A stretch of DNA of 64,000 bases from Terriglobia bacterium (GTDB taxonomy: Bacteria; Acidobacteriota; Terriglobia; Terriglobales; Acidobacteriaceae). Below the pieces are notes generated by a model. The model saw nothing but the letters and a program-made list of their open reading frames with translations, searched no databases and was not told where the DNA came from. A program made the translations under genes and the position numbers. Location: positions 58,169 through 122,168 of the forward strand of contig JAIQFA010000005.1 of assembly GCA_020073525.1 (NCBI GenBank), given 5' to 3'. This document shows positions 36,524 to 47,023 of this stretch, in pieces. The number at the start of each line of letters is the position of its first letter. Position 1 is the first letter of the stretch.

Positions 36524-37441
36524 TTGCCAACAAATCCTGTTCTGGTGGTTCACGGCGGCGCCTGGGCAATTCCTGACGACATGGTCGAGGCGCACCTCAA
36601 CGGTGTGCGTAATGCCGCGGCTGCCGGATGGCGCGTGCTGGAGCGCGGTGGTTCCGCTCTCGACGCGGTCGAAGAAGCCGTGGTCGTTCTCGAAGACGAC
36701 GAGACCTTCGATGCCGGCCGCGGCAGTTTTCTGAACCGCGACGGCAAAGTGCAACTCGACGCGTTCATCATGGACGGCGCAACCCTCCGTGGCGGCGGCG
36801 TTGGCTGCGTCGAGCGTCTGCGCAATCCGGTGCGCGCCGCCCGCAAGATTCTTAGCGACAGCACGCACGTTTATTTTGTGGCCGAGGGCGCCGAGCGCTT
36901 TGCCGCTGAGCACGGCATCGCTCTCTGCCGCAATGAAGATCTCATCATCCCGCGGGAGATCGAGCGCCTGCGCGAATACCAGGCGCAGGCCTCGACCCAT
37001 GGCAACGATCTGTTCGCGCCCGAGATTTCGCACGACACTGTCGGAGCCGTCGCGCTCGACTGCGAGGGTAATATCGCCGCTTCCACTTCAACCGGGGGTA
37101 CTCTCAATAAAGATCCCGGCCGCCTCGGCGACTCCTCGCTCATCGGCTGCGGCTGCTATGCCGATAACCTCAGTGCGGCTGTTTCCACCACCGGATGGGG
37201 TGAACCCATCATGAAACTGGTGCTCGCGAAGTGGGCGGCAGATCGCGTTGAATCCGGCAGTTTGCCTGAGTGGGTCGCGCAAGAAGCCATGAACTACCTG
37301 AAGCAGCGCCTCAACGGCCACGGTGGAATCATTCTGCTGGATGCGCAGGGCCGCTTCGGAATTGCCCACAACACACCGCGCATGGCCTGGGCGCTGCGTT
37401 CGGTACAAAGACAAGACGCCGGAATCACCCGCAACGGTTGA
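36524..37441 (+). CDS. isoaspartyl peptidase/L-asparaginase
   Basis: VVHGGAWAIPDDM, DTVGAVALDCEGNIAASTSTGGTLNKDPGRLGDSSLIGCGCYAD. Confidence 0.92.
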   Translation: MPTNPVLVVHGGAWAIPDDMVEAHLNGVRNAAAAGWRVLERGGSALDAVEEAVVVLEDDETFDAGRGSFLNRDGKVQLDAFIMDGATLRGGGVGCVERLRNPVRAARKILSDSTHVYFVAEGAERFAAEHGIALCRNEDLIIPREIERLREYQAQASTHGNDLFAPEISHDTVGAVALDCEGNIAASTSTGGTLNKDPGRLGDSSLIGCGCYADNLSAAVSTTGWGEPIMKLVLAKWAADRVESGSLPEWVAQEAMNYLKQRLNGHGGIILLDAQGRFGIAHNTPRMAWALRSVQRQDAGITRNG

Positions 37442-37460
37442 GGTCGGAACTTGCTCTGCC

Positions 37461-37535
37461 GTAGAGACGCGGTTTGCCGCGTCTCCCTGCCTGCATCGAG
37501 AACTCGGTGGGAGACGGGGCAAGCCCCGTCTCTAC
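37461..37535. repeat. twin-palindrome repeat (family C)
   Basis: gtagagacgcggtttgccgcgtctc ... gagacggggcaagccccgtctctac. Confidence 0.9.
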
Positions 37536-37729
37536 GAAACAAAGGGGCAACGCGCGCGCAATAAACAAAGCCGCCGCAGCCTGCGACCAACTTTTCATAA
37601 TTCCATAATCCAGCCTTAACATTCCTCGTTTATTAATACAGTGTTCCCCACCTCCGTCGCTTTCAGGCAGTTCGACCGTCTTGGTCTGAACCATCAACCG
37701 AAACGAGCTTAATTTTGGAGGATCACCAT

Positions 37730-40576
37730 ATGAAGATCACGAGTTTCCTGCGCGCAGCCGGCGTCGCGGCCATTCTTGCCCTGACTAGCTTCGCGTTCGC
37801 TCAAGTACTTCTACCGACGGGTGCGACGATCACACCGAGTGCAGCCCCTGGGTCGGTGTTTCAACCTTTGACGGTTGCTTTGCCGGACTATCCCAATTTT
37901 GAGCCGGACAATGCCCAGACGACAGCCGTAAGCCCGGACGGCAAGACTTTGCTGATCCTGACCAGCGGTTTCAACCTCCACCTGGATGCGAATGGCCACT
38001 ACCAGCCGCAGGATTCCAGCGAGTTCGTGTTCGTCTACGACATCTCCTCTCCCAGCGTGCCAGTTGTGAAGCAGGTTGTGCTGGTGCCGGATGCTTTCAG
38101 CGGTCTGGTCTGGAGCCCGGATGGCACTAAGTTTTATGTGGCCGGTGGCGTGGACGACAACCTTTACACCTACGCCCAAAGCAATGGCCAGTGGACGGAA
38201 GTCGGTGCGCCGATCTCCCTCGGGCACAAGGGCGATTTGATGAACCAGGAGACCATCGTTGGTCCCACGGCGGGCGGCGTAGGGATTACCGCGGATGGCA
38301 GCACCGCGATCGTGGCGAACTACGAGACCGATTCCATCACCTCCGTCGACGTTGTTCACGGAGCCGTCCTGCAGGAGTACGACCTGCGACCCGGCAGAAT
38401 CGATCCTAAGCAGTCCGGCGTCGCGGGCGGCGAATTCCCCTTCGGCGTCGCGGTGGCGGGCAACAACACAATCTACGTTGCCAGCAGCCGTGATCGCGAG
38501 ATCGACGTGCTGAACCTCAACGCGGGCAAGCTCACCTTGACGAGCCGCATCCCGGTCAAAGGCAATCCAGAGAAACTGATCCTGAATAAGGCCCAGACCC
38601 AGCTCTACGTGGCCGAGGCCAATGCCGATGCTCTTGCTATCATCAACACGAGTTTGGGCAAGGTCGTGAGTGAGGTCAACGTCAGCGCCCCAGTGAACGT
38701 ACTGGGAAGCGGAAAGTCCGTGCCGAAGGGCAGTAATCCCAACAGCGTCACCCTGTCGCCGGATGAGAAGACCGCCTATCTCACCGATGGTGGCACCAAT
38801 GCGGTCGCGGTGGTCAGCCTCACGGGTAAGCAGCCGGTGGTTACCGGATTGATCCCGACGGGCTGGCAACCGAACTCTGTCAGCATCAGTCCCGATGCTT
38901 CGACCCTTTACGTCGTGAACGGCAAGAGCCTCAACGGGCCGAATCCAATGAACTGCCGTTTCATCAACAACAATCCCGGCGGCGGCTACGGATCGGCCTG
39001 CGCGAGCATCCAGGCCCAGGACGGCTCGGGCAACGAGTATGCCTGGCAGAACATGAATGCCAGTCTCCTCACCTTACCCGTGCCCGGCGCGAACGATCTC
39101 GCGCAACTGACCGGGCTGGTAGCGGAGAACAATGGCTTCAACCTCCAGCTGACCCAGCAAGACATCTCGACGATGCTCTTCCTAAAGAATCACATCCAAC
39201 ACGTGATCTACATCGTCAAGGAAAACCGCACCTACGACCAGATCCTCGGCGACCTGACGAACGGCTCCAATGGCGATCCGACGCTGACGCAGTTCCCCTC
39301 GTTCGTCACGCCAAACTTCCACGCCCTGGCTACGAACTTCGTAACGTTCGACAACTTCTACGACAGCGGTATCGTCAGCATGGATGGCTGGCAGTGGTCC
39401 ACGGCCGCGCGCGCCCTCGACCTCAACGAGAAGAGCGTTGTCGTCAACTACGGCAAGGGCGGCGCCAACTACGATAGCGAAGGCACGGCGCGCAACATCA
39501 ACGTAGCAGTGGTGGGAGTCGCAGCCCGCAAGGCGTGGCAACCCCTCTATCCGAACGATCCTGATCTATTGCCCGGCACCCGCAACGAAGTGGCTGCCGA
39601 TAGCGAAGATGGGAAAGAAGGGTTCGGCTACATCTGGGATGCGGCAATTGCGGCCCATCTTTCGGTTCGCAACTACGGGTTCTTCCTGGACCTTGGTGCG
39701 GTGCAGAATCTCGACCCGAACCTGACCGATCCTTGCTCCGCAAAGCCAAAGATTCGGGTGGCCTTCCCGGCAGACCCGGCTCTGCTGAAGAGGACCGATC
39801 CTTGTTTCCGCGGCTTCGATCAGGCGTTCCCGGACTTCTTCCGTTACAAGGAGTGGGCGCGGGAATTTGACCAACACGTGAAGCACAACAATTTCCCGGC
39901 GTTCGAAATGCTCCGGTTTAATCACGACCATTTCGGCAACTTCGACACCGCCTCGTTCGGTGTGAATACGCCGGAACTGCAGATCGCCGATGACGACTAT
40001 GCGGTGGGCCTGGCAATCGACAAGATCGCCCACAGTCCTTACGCCAACAGCACCCTCATCTTCGTGATTGAAGACGACCCCCAGGATGGCGCCGACCACG
40101 TTAGCGGCAACCGCAGCCTTGGCTACGTTATCGGTCCGTACGTGAAGCACAACGCGGTGGTTTCCACTCGCTACGCAACTGTCAACATGCTCCGGACGAT
40201 CGAAGAAGTTCTGGGCATCTCCAAATTGAGCGTGCATGACTCCGGTGTGCCGCCCATGACGGACGCTTTCGACACCAACCATGCGGCCTGGACTTATTCC
40301 GCGGTCCCGGCGCAGATCCTCTACACCACCACGCTTCCCATCCTGAACAAGTATGTTCAGAACCGAGAGGCGCTGCCGCACCCAACGCACGATGCATCCT
40401 GGTGGGAAGCAAGAACCAAGGGCTTCGACTTTAGCCAGGAAGACCGGGTCGACTCCGACAAGTTCAACCGGATCATCTGGGAAGGCATGATGGGAGGCAA
40501 GCCCTACCCGACTCGCCTGAATTCCGGAACGACTCAACCGGAGACGAAGGAAGTCAGCAAGGCTGGCTCGGAGTAA
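37730..40576 (+). CDS. YVTN beta-propeller/phosphoesterase fusion protein, secreted
   Basis: N-term propeller repeats (VSPDGKTLLILTSGFN, LILNKAQTQLYVAEANADALAIINT, VTLSPDEKTAYLTDGGTNAVAVV), C-term HVIYIVKENRTYDQILGDL and FVIEDDPQDGADHVSGNRS; ggagg upstream of ATG 37730. Confidence 0.85.
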   Translation: MKITSFLRAAGVAAILALTSFAFAQVLLPTGATITPSAAPGSVFQPLTVALPDYPNFEPDNAQTTAVSPDGKTLLILTSGFNLHLDANGHYQPQDSSEFVFVYDISSPSVPVVKQVVLVPDAFSGLVWSPDGTKFYVAGGVDDNLYTYAQSNGQWTEVGAPISLGHKGDLMNQETIVGPTAGGVGITADGSTAIVANYETDSITSVDVVHGAVLQEYDLRPGRIDPKQSGVAGGEFPFGVAVAGNNTIYVASSRDREIDVLNLNAGKLTLTSRIPVKGNPEKLILNKAQTQLYVAEANADALAIINTSLGKVVSEVNVSAPVNVLGSGKSVPKGSNPNSVTLSPDEKTAYLTDGGTNAVAVVSLTGKQPVVTGLIPTGWQPNSVSISPDASTLYVVNGKSLNGPNPMNCRFINNNPGGGYGSACASIQAQDGSGNEYAWQNMNASLLTLPVPGANDLAQLTGLVAENNGFNLQLTQQDISTMLFLKNHIQHVIYIVKENRTYDQILGDLTNGSNGDPTLTQFPSFVTPNFHALATNFVTFDNFYDSGIVSMDGWQWSTAARALDLNEKSVVVNYGKGGANYDSEGTARNINVAVVGVAARKAWQPLYPNDPDLLPGTRNEVAADSEDGKEGFGYIWDAAIAAHLSVRNYGFFLDLGAVQNLDPNLTDPCSAKPKIRVAFPADPALLKRTDPCFRGFDQAFPDFFRYKEWAREFDQHVKHNNFPAFEMLRFNHDHFGNFDTASFGVNTPELQIADDDYAVGLAIDKIAHSPYANSTLIFVIEDDPQDGADHVSGNRSLGYVIGPYVKHNAVVSTRYATVNMLRTIEEVLGISKLSVHDSGVPPMTDAFDTNHAAWTYSAVPAQILYTTTLPILNKYVQNREALPHPTHDASWWEARTKGFDFSQEDRVDSDKFNRIIWEGMMGGKPYPTRLNSGTTQPETKEVSKAGSE

Positions 40577-40602
40577 AGAGAGTGTCGTAGTTTGGCGAGA
40601 AT

Positions 40603-40647
40603 CCCGGCTGTCCTTTTTACCCAGAATTAACAGGGCGGACAGCCGGG
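40603..40647 (+). terminator. hairpin between phosphoesterase and TonB-receptor genes
   Basis: cccggctgtcc ... ggacagccggg perfect 11-bp stem; no U-tract. Confidence 0.5.
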
Positions 40648-40717
40648 AGTCTCTATAATTTGTTGATCCAGAAAGAGCTCGCGCGTCCCCCCAACCTAGA
40701 AGAAGGAATCTCTAGCA

Positions 40718-43700
40718 ATGAAACGCTTCGCCTATTTCTTAGTTCTCCTATTCGCGACTCTCGCAGTGGAATCGCACGCTCAGAGCGTGGTGACGACGGG
40801 AATGGTCCGCGGAGTGGCCAGGGACGGCTCGGGCGCGTCCGTTCCGGGGGCCACCGTTGTGCTTTTGACTAGCGGCACCGCGCAGTCGTCGACACGGCTA
40901 ACCAATGACGTGGGCATCTTCGTTTTCCCCTCGCAGCCGGTGGGAACCTACCGCCTGGAAGTGAGGGCGGCCGGATTCCGCAAGGAACTCGTCGAAGGCA
41001 TCGAGGTGCAGGTCGGGCAGCCGACCACAGTCAACGTCAACCTCCAGCCTGGAGCGGGCACCGAGTCGATCACCGTAAGCGGCGAATCCCCGCTTCTGCG
41101 GACAGAAGACTCCAACCAGAGTTCCGTCATCAACCGCGAACTGCTCGATGGTCTCCCTCTGAACGGCCGCCGCTTCCTCGATTTCGCCTTGCTCGTTCCG
41201 AATGCCAGCCCCGACGGCCAGAACGGCCTCGTCAGTTTTGCCGGAGAACAGGGGGGCGAAGACACTGGTTATGCCAATGCCAACGGCGCGAACTCTTTCA
41301 CTGTCGATGGTGCCAGCGCCACCAGCAATTATTTCGGCAACGCCCGCGGCGGCGAGAAAGTGCCTTACGTCTTTGGCGAAAATGCCATTGAGGAGTTCCA
41401 GGTTGCCGTCACGCCGTATCGGGCGGATTACGGCGGAGCAGCCACCGGCTTTGTGAACGCGGTGACGCGGTCCGGCGCGGACGCCGTCCATGGCAGCGCA
41501 TTTTACTACAACCGCAACTCCGGCACGGGCGCCAACGACGCCGTCGACAAGGCCAACGGATTTGCCCGCCCGGTCAACATTCTGCAGCAATTCGGTGGAA
41601 GCTTGGGAGGCCCCCTCGTTCCCCATCGCGCCTGGTACTTCGTCGACTACGAGCAGCAACGCCAGAAGAATCCCATTACCGCGATTAACAACGGCTTCAC
41701 GGACGTCGACCAGACTAGCTTCGGCGTGCCCGACGGTACGCAGCTTCCCGCACCCAACTCCTCGTTTCCCGTGCCCGGCAACTTGTCGACACCCGACCCA
41801 ACCGACCCGGTTTATCTGCAAGATGTTGCCAACGCGCTGAACGCCATCCAGTCGAATCTCGGGGTGCAACCCCGTTTTGCCAACGACTGGTCGCTGTTTT
41901 CTAAAATCGATTACCGCGATGCGAAGGACGACCGCTTCTACCTCAGCCTGAACTGGAATCGCTTCGATTCCCCTAGCGGCTTTATTCTCGGCCCGCAGAC
42001 CGCGCTTTTCGGCAGAAGCACGCTGGCCAACGCGTTCGTGCGCGACTACCACGCCAGCGCTGGTTGGAGTCATGCTTATGGCAGCAACCTGCTGAATGAA
42101 ATCCATGCCAGCTTCTCGCGCGATGATCAGTACTCCACGCCGACCAGAATGGTGAATCCCGTGTTGCCGACTGTCCTGCTGAGTCCTCCGGGCGGCGAAG
42201 ATGAAAGCGGCGGGGGCAGCAACTTCCAGTTGGGCAACGCCGGTTTTGCCGGTGGACGCACCGACGAAGCGATCTGGCAGATCTCTGACCACGTAAGTTA
42301 TCTGCGCGGCAAGCACACTCTCAAATTTGGAGTCGAATTCACCCGCACTCATCTCACCGACCTCGCTTTCGGCGGCTTCGATCCTGACGCACAGGCGCAG
42401 AATGGCACGTTCCGCGGCACCTACAGCTTCTCCAGCCTCCAGAATTTTGCTCTTGGGATTTACGACAATTTTTTTCAGAGCACTGGCCAGCCTAAGTTTT
42501 CGTTCAACGTCCCTTATGTCGGCTTCTATTTTCACGACACCTACCAGATTCGGCCGCGTCTCACGCTGGATCTAGGCATCCGCGAAGACTTCCAGGTCTA
42601 TCCGCAGCCCAACCAGAATGTAGCGTTTCCGCTGACCGGACAGTTCCCCAATCAATATCAGCGCCTTGCCCCGCGCGTCGGATTTGCCTGGCAGCCGGCG
42701 GAGAAGACTGTGGTCCGCGGCGGATTTGGAATGTTCTACGAGAACTTCAACGGGTTGAATTACAGGAATGCGGTAGTCTCCAACGGATTGCTCTCGCAGC
42801 AGGCGTCGGTGTCGCTGGACTACGATCCGAACCTGGCACCCAACCAGCAACAAGCAGTTTTTCCCAACCAGATTTCGGATCCGTCGCTATTCTCGGCGCC
42901 CGATATCTCTCTGGTCGACCCGCATTTCCATTTTCCCTACATTCTGCAGGGAAGCCTGCAGATTGAGCGGGAAGTCCTGCGCGACACAGTTGTGACCATT
43001 GGTACCACTTGGACGCATGGTGTGCACCTGATCGCTTCCAGCGCCTACGATCTGAATTTGAACCGGCCCACCGGCACCACGACTTACAGGGCTGCGGACA
43101 CGGGACGTTCGGTTGTTCTTCCCAACTTGGACTCAGGCCTCTTGACTGAGGGACGGCTAACCTCGAACTTCGGCCAAATCAATACGCTGATCTCACCTGG
43201 CATTAACAATTACAACTCTCTGTTTGTGCAGGCGCAGCGACGCTTCCGGCATGGATTGGCATTTCAAACTGCGTATACATTGTCGAAAAATATGATGTCC
43301 CGTGGTGTGGACTTCAACAACCAGTTTGATTTCAGCAATACCCACGCGCCGTACTTGCTCGATCAACGCCATCGCCTGTCCGTGGCGGCAGTCTACGAGC
43401 CGAGGCTGGGAGCCGCCATGCAGTCGGGCGTCTTGCGTGCGGCCTTCTCGAATTGGACCATTAGCACGGTGATGCAATTCGCCTCTGGACGTCCCTACGC
43501 AGCGCTGGTCGACGTGGCTTGCCCGACCGACCAGTGCAACACTTTGAACAATACCGCCGCTTTGCAGGCCACCGCCAACTCGGCTCTTGGTATCAATGCC
43601 GGCAGCCCGAGTCCTTTTGTCGGCTTGGACTCGTTCTATGGTCCTTGGACTAAGCAGGTCGACTTGGGCTTGACGCGCCGCTTCAACCTCACGGAACGCA

Positions 43701-43939
43701 ACGCGCTCACTTTGCAAGCACAGGTCTTCAACGTGGCGAATCATGCGAACTACTACGTCCAAAACGGCACCGGAGTGGTCCCCATCCAATACAGCCCCAC
43801 CGGACCCAATTGCGGGGACGGCGCGACCCTAAACCAACAGTGCACCCTCGTCCCTAGCGAAGGTTTTGGCACACTTCAGACGATCAATGCACTGAACGGC
43901 CCGCGCGTAATGCAGTTCGCGCTCAAGTGGACCTTCTAG
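40718..43939 (+). CDS. TonB-dependent receptor with N-terminal carboxypeptidase-regulatory-like domain
   Basis: 1073 aa; GMVRGVARDGSGASVPGATVVL, plug and beta-barrel motifs, terminal aromatic FALKWTF. Confidence 0.88.
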   Translation: MKRFAYFLVLLFATLAVESHAQSVVTTGMVRGVARDGSGASVPGATVVLLTSGTAQSSTRLTNDVGIFVFPSQPVGTYRLEVRAAGFRKELVEGIEVQVGQPTTVNVNLQPGAGTESITVSGESPLLRTEDSNQSSVINRELLDGLPLNGRRFLDFALLVPNASPDGQNGLVSFAGEQGGEDTGYANANGANSFTVDGASATSNYFGNARGGEKVPYVFGENAIEEFQVAVTPYRADYGGAATGFVNAVTRSGADAVHGSAFYYNRNSGTGANDAVDKANGFARPVNILQQFGGSLGGPLVPHRAWYFVDYEQQRQKNPITAINNGFTDVDQTSFGVPDGTQLPAPNSSFPVPGNLSTPDPTDPVYLQDVANALNAIQSNLGVQPRFANDWSLFSKIDYRDAKDDRFYLSLNWNRFDSPSGFILGPQTALFGRSTLANAFVRDYHASAGWSHAYGSNLLNEIHASFSRDDQYSTPTRMVNPVLPTVLLSPPGGEDESGGGSNFQLGNAGFAGGRTDEAIWQISDHVSYLRGKHTLKFGVEFTRTHLTDLAFGGFDPDAQAQNGTFRGTYSFSSLQNFALGIYDNFFQSTGQPKFSFNVPYVGFYFHDTYQIRPRLTLDLGIREDFQVYPQPNQNVAFPLTGQFPNQYQRLAPRVGFAWQPAEKTVVRGGFGMFYENFNGLNYRNAVVSNGLLSQQASVSLDYDPNLAPNQQQAVFPNQISDPSLFSAPDISLVDPHFHFPYILQGSLQIEREVLRDTVVTIGTTWTHGVHLIASSAYDLNLNRPTGTTTYRAADTGRSVVLPNLDSGLLTEGRLTSNFGQINTLISPGINNYNSLFVQAQRRFRHGLAFQTAYTLSKNMMSRGVDFNNQFDFSNTHAPYLLDQRHRLSVAAVYEPRLGAAMQSGVLRAAFSNWTISTVMQFASGRPYAALVDVACPTDQCNTLNNTAALQATANSALGINAGSPSPFVGLDSFYGPWTKQVDLGLTRRFNLTERNALTLQAQVFNVANHANYYVQNGTGVVPIQYSPTGPNCGDGATLNQQCTLVPSEGFGTLQTINALNGPRVMQFALKWTF

Positions 43940-44007
43940 CACTTGCGATGGCGCTCCACTGGTGGGGGTGTTTGCTTTGACTGAGAGCCGACAGCTGAGA
44001 GCTGCCT

Positions 44008-45447
44008 TTAGAAATCCAAATGAAACCGCAGACTTGGCACCAGCACCGGCCCCCGATCGCGGTTATACCCAGGGTGATTCACGTGCTGTAAATCGAACGC
44101 CGTGTAGATGCCGCGCCAGACATGCGCGTTGTAGTACGTCTCGAAGATGTTTTCGCGCCCGTAGTTGAGTCCGCCGTCGCCCAGCAGAAAGCCCACGCCG
44201 CCGAGCCGCAGATATTCCTGGTGATCTTTCTTGATAGCGTTGGTCACTACCACTGCGCCGACCTTGTCGAGCTTGCGCTTCCATCGCTCTCCGGCAAGGT
44301 CGCCTCCCGCCTGCAGGGTCTGGTCCACTTCGGTGTAAGCGTAGGATTCGTGCTGTCCCTCGCTCCAGCCGAAACGAGAGAAAGCACGGACATTCTTGCT
44401 GACCTGCTGCATCACGTTTACGTCGAATCCATACTTCACCGTCGTGCGCTCGGGATGATCGGTAATCGTGGGGCGTGTGGTCTTCCCCGCCAGGTAATCT
44501 GCGACCGCGTCCCGGTACACGCCCATGTTGGCGTGATTGACGAAGGTCAGCAGCCGGAGAGCGGTGTTCCGTTTCCCAGCGATGCTGGGATGCAACTCCA
44601 GTTCATAATTCTCTTCCCGCGCTTTGCGCAGGTTCCACTGCAGGTCAATGCCATTGGCGACCTTCGGCATCAGGCCCTCCGAGAAACGGAAGGCCCAGTT
44701 GCGGTCGTGGTATTCGGCGATCAGTCCCATGGTGTAGCCGCGCGTGTCCGCGGCATAGTCGTAGGCGCCATTGTCGTCCACGGTCCAATTCATGAACTGC
44801 AAGTGGCTGTCGGTGCCGACGTCGTTGGTGTCGAAGAAGTCATTCATCCCCAACTTGCCAAAGCGCAGCTCAATCCGCCGCACCGGGACTTTCGTCGCGA
44901 GGTACCACGGACCCCGCTCCGCCTCCACCGTCTCGTCGCTCAAAGGAATAATCTGGCGGATCATGCCCCGCGAAATATACGGAGTGGGGCCGAGCGTGGG
45001 GTTGCGCACCACGTCGAGGTCGGTAAATCCGCCCATGCCGAGCGCGTCGCTGAGGCCGCCTCCGTCCGCCATTTCGAAGTGCATGAAGATCTCAGTCGTG
45101 CTGGTGAGTTGCAATCCGGTGTAGAGCGAGCTGATATTCGAGGTGGCCTGTTCGGAATGAGTCTTGAAGCTGTTGGGCCCGCTGTATTTTGCATCGAACG
45201 ACGGATGCCACTGCAGGATGATGTTTGCCTGCCCCGAAACCCACCAACGCGAGGTCTGCGAGTGCGGAAACATCGTGAGCACCGGATCGTCTGGTGTCGC
45301 CGGGTCCGGTTCGCCTGCCCCTTGCGCCCAACCGTTGTTTGCAATCCCCAGCAGCAAAGCGAGTCCCAGGAAAACAATAAGCCGATCAAGCGGGCCCTCG
45401 CCAGGTGGAATATTGAAAATGACCCGCCGGATTGTCCTCACGATCAC
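44008..45447 (-). CDS. carbohydrate porin-like outer membrane protein
   Basis: 479 aa, signal peptide, WWVSGQANIILQWHPSFDAKYSGPNSF, terminal SLRFHLDF. Confidence 0.72.
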   Translation of the reverse strand: MIVRTIRRVIFNIPPGEGPLDRLIVFLGLALLLGIANNGWAQGAGEPDPATPDDPVLTMFPHSQTSRWWVSGQANIILQWHPSFDAKYSGPNSFKTHSEQATSNISSLYTGLQLTSTTEIFMHFEMADGGGLSDALGMGGFTDLDVVRNPTLGPTPYISRGMIRQIIPLSDETVEAERGPWYLATKVPVRRIELRFGKLGMNDFFDTNDVGTDSHLQFMNWTVDDNGAYDYAADTRGYTMGLIAEYHDRNWAFRFSEGLMPKVANGIDLQWNLRKAREENYELELHPSIAGKRNTALRLLTFVNHANMGVYRDAVADYLAGKTTRPTITDHPERTTVKYGFDVNVMQQVSKNVRAFSRFGWSEGQHESYAYTEVDQTLQAGGDLAGERWKRKLDKVGAVVVTNAIKKDHQEYLRLGGVGFLLGDGGLNYGRENIFETYYNAHVWRGIYTAFDLQHVNHPGYNRDRGPVLVPSLRFHLDF

Positions 45448-45470
45448 GGTTCCTGGTTAGAAGTTATACC

Positions 45471-46034
45471 TTAAGGATCGTAAACCATTGTGTGCATGCC
45501 CGCCCGCCGCGCCGCTTCCTGCATCTCACTGAGCTTTATTTTCTGCTCATCGAGTTGCTGTTGGATTTGCGAGATCCGCCGCAGTTGTCTCGCCTGATAA
45601 CGGTTGTACGGTGGTTCGTACTGGACGCTTCCGCCAGAGGAACGAATCGACGCATTGAGTTGGTCGATCCGCGCCTGCAAAGCCGCCATCTTGTGTTTTT
45701 GCGCCAAGATCTGTCTCTTCCATTGATCCGCCGCTCGTTGATCCGCCAAGCGTTGTTGCACCGGCTGATGTGCCGCACGCGGGTCTTCCGAACGAAAATC
45801 AGCACCCGTAGCGCTCGCCGTTGCGTCAGACCCTGGCTCGGCTTCCGGCGACCCCTGATTCGCATCCGGATCCTTCGGAAGGTCCTTATTCGTGATTACC
45901 TTTGGCGTTGCAGAAGATGCATCCTGGGCCTTCTTTTCCCGGTTCTGGCGTGCAACGTCGCCCAGCGACTGCGCAAAAGTGAACCCATTCATCAGCAGTG
46001 CGATTGCCAACATCTTGAAGACCATTCGCCGCAT
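45471..46034 (-). CDS. hypothetical secreted coiled-coil protein
   Basis: 187 aa, signal peptide MLAIALLMNGFTFAQ, Q/R-rich helical C-terminus. Confidence 0.6.
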   Translation of the reverse strand: MRRMVFKMLAIALLMNGFTFAQSLGDVARQNREKKAQDASSATPKVITNKDLPKDPDANQGSPEAEPGSDATASATGADFRSEDPRAAHQPVQQRLADQRAADQWKRQILAQKHKMAALQARIDQLNASIRSSGGSVQYEPPYNRYQARQLRRISQIQQQLDEQKIKLSEMQEAARRAGMHTMVYDP

Positions 46035-46147
46035 AAGGTTCTCCGCTGTGCCGACTTCTTTCGAAGCCTGCTGCCAATGCTAACCCTGCACGCGACGAAC
46101 AGTTGCCAACCATAGAATGCGCGCGCCAAACGAAAGTACCGAAGCGA

Positions 46148-47023
46148 TCATGACCCACGGACCATCTCCAGCACCTTTTGTGGCGTTACGCCGCTCTCAC
46201 GTAAATGCCGGATGCTCAACGTATCGTGCCGCTTCGCCAGGCGGACTCCGGCGGCGTCCCGCACCAGGTCGCAATGAAAATAATCGGGAGCGGCCACCCC
46301 GAGCGCGCGCATCAGCAGTAGTTGCCGCGCGGTCGACTTCAGCAAATCCGCGCCCCGCACCACCTCCGAGATGCGCATTGCTGCGTCGTCGACCACGACC
46401 GCAAGTTGGTAAGCAGGAACATCATCGCGCCGCCAGATGAGGAAATCGCCGAAATCGCTGCCGCCGACATAGCGCTGCTGGCCCAGATTCAGATCCGCAA
46501 ACTCAATCGGCTCGCCGTCAGGAACGCGGAACCGCCAATTCACGCCCGCGGGCTGCGTGAACCCGGCCGCATCTTTGCGCTCACGACAAGTTCCCGGATA
46601 CACCGGCTCATCGTCCGTATCATTCGGAGCGCTGGCCAACTGCGCCAGATCCTTGCGCGAACAATGACACGGATACAGAAATCCACCCTCGCGCAGCCGC
46701 CGCCAAGCCTCCAAATAGTGTGCCCGGCGCTCACTCTGCGAGTAGGGGCCGAACGCCCCTCCGCAATCCGGACCCTCAGTCCAATGAATTCCGAGCCAGT
46801 GCAGGTCGTCTATCATGGCACGAGCAAACCCCGCCCGCGAGCGCTGCGGATCGAGATCCTCGTTCCGCAAGATTAAAGTTCCGTGATTTTCGATTGCCCG
46901 CTGCGCCGCGATCCAGAAGGTCCGCGCATGCCCAATGTGCAGCAGGCCCGTGGGCGACGGCGCCAGGCGTCCGCGATAAACGACTTGATCGTCAGGAGGA
47001 ATCGTTGGCGAGGGCTCTTTCAC
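46148..47023 (-). CDS. gluQRS: tRNA glutamyl-Q(34) synthetase
   Basis: YRGRLAPSPTGLLHIGHARTFWIAAQRA, short GluRS lacking anticodon-binding domain, LAKRHDTLSIRHL. Confidence 0.9.
   Translation of the reverse strand: MKEPSPTIPPDDQVVYRGRLAPSPTGLLHIGHARTFWIAAQRAIENHGTLILRNEDLDPQRSRAGFARAMIDDLHWLGIHWTEGPDCGGAFGPYSQSERRAHYLEAWRRLREGGFLYPCHCSRKDLAQLASAPNDTDDEPVYPGTCRERKDAAGFTQPAGVNWRFRVPDGEPIEFADLNLGQQRYVGGSDFGDFLIWRRDDVPAYQLAVVVDDAAMRISEVVRGADLLKSTARQLLLMRALGVAAPDYFHCDLVRDAAGVRLAKRHDTLSIRHLRESGVTPQKVLEMVRGS

Noticed and set aside
37811-38869. 352 aa ORF on - strand
   Set aside because: Antisense to the propeller-phosphoesterase gene.
40898-42535. 545 aa ORF on - strand
   Set aside because: Antisense to the TonB-dependent receptor; composition typical of a shadow frame.
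44122-45474. 450 aa ORF on + strand
   Set aside because: Antisense to the carbohydrate porin-like gene with signal peptide and barrel features.
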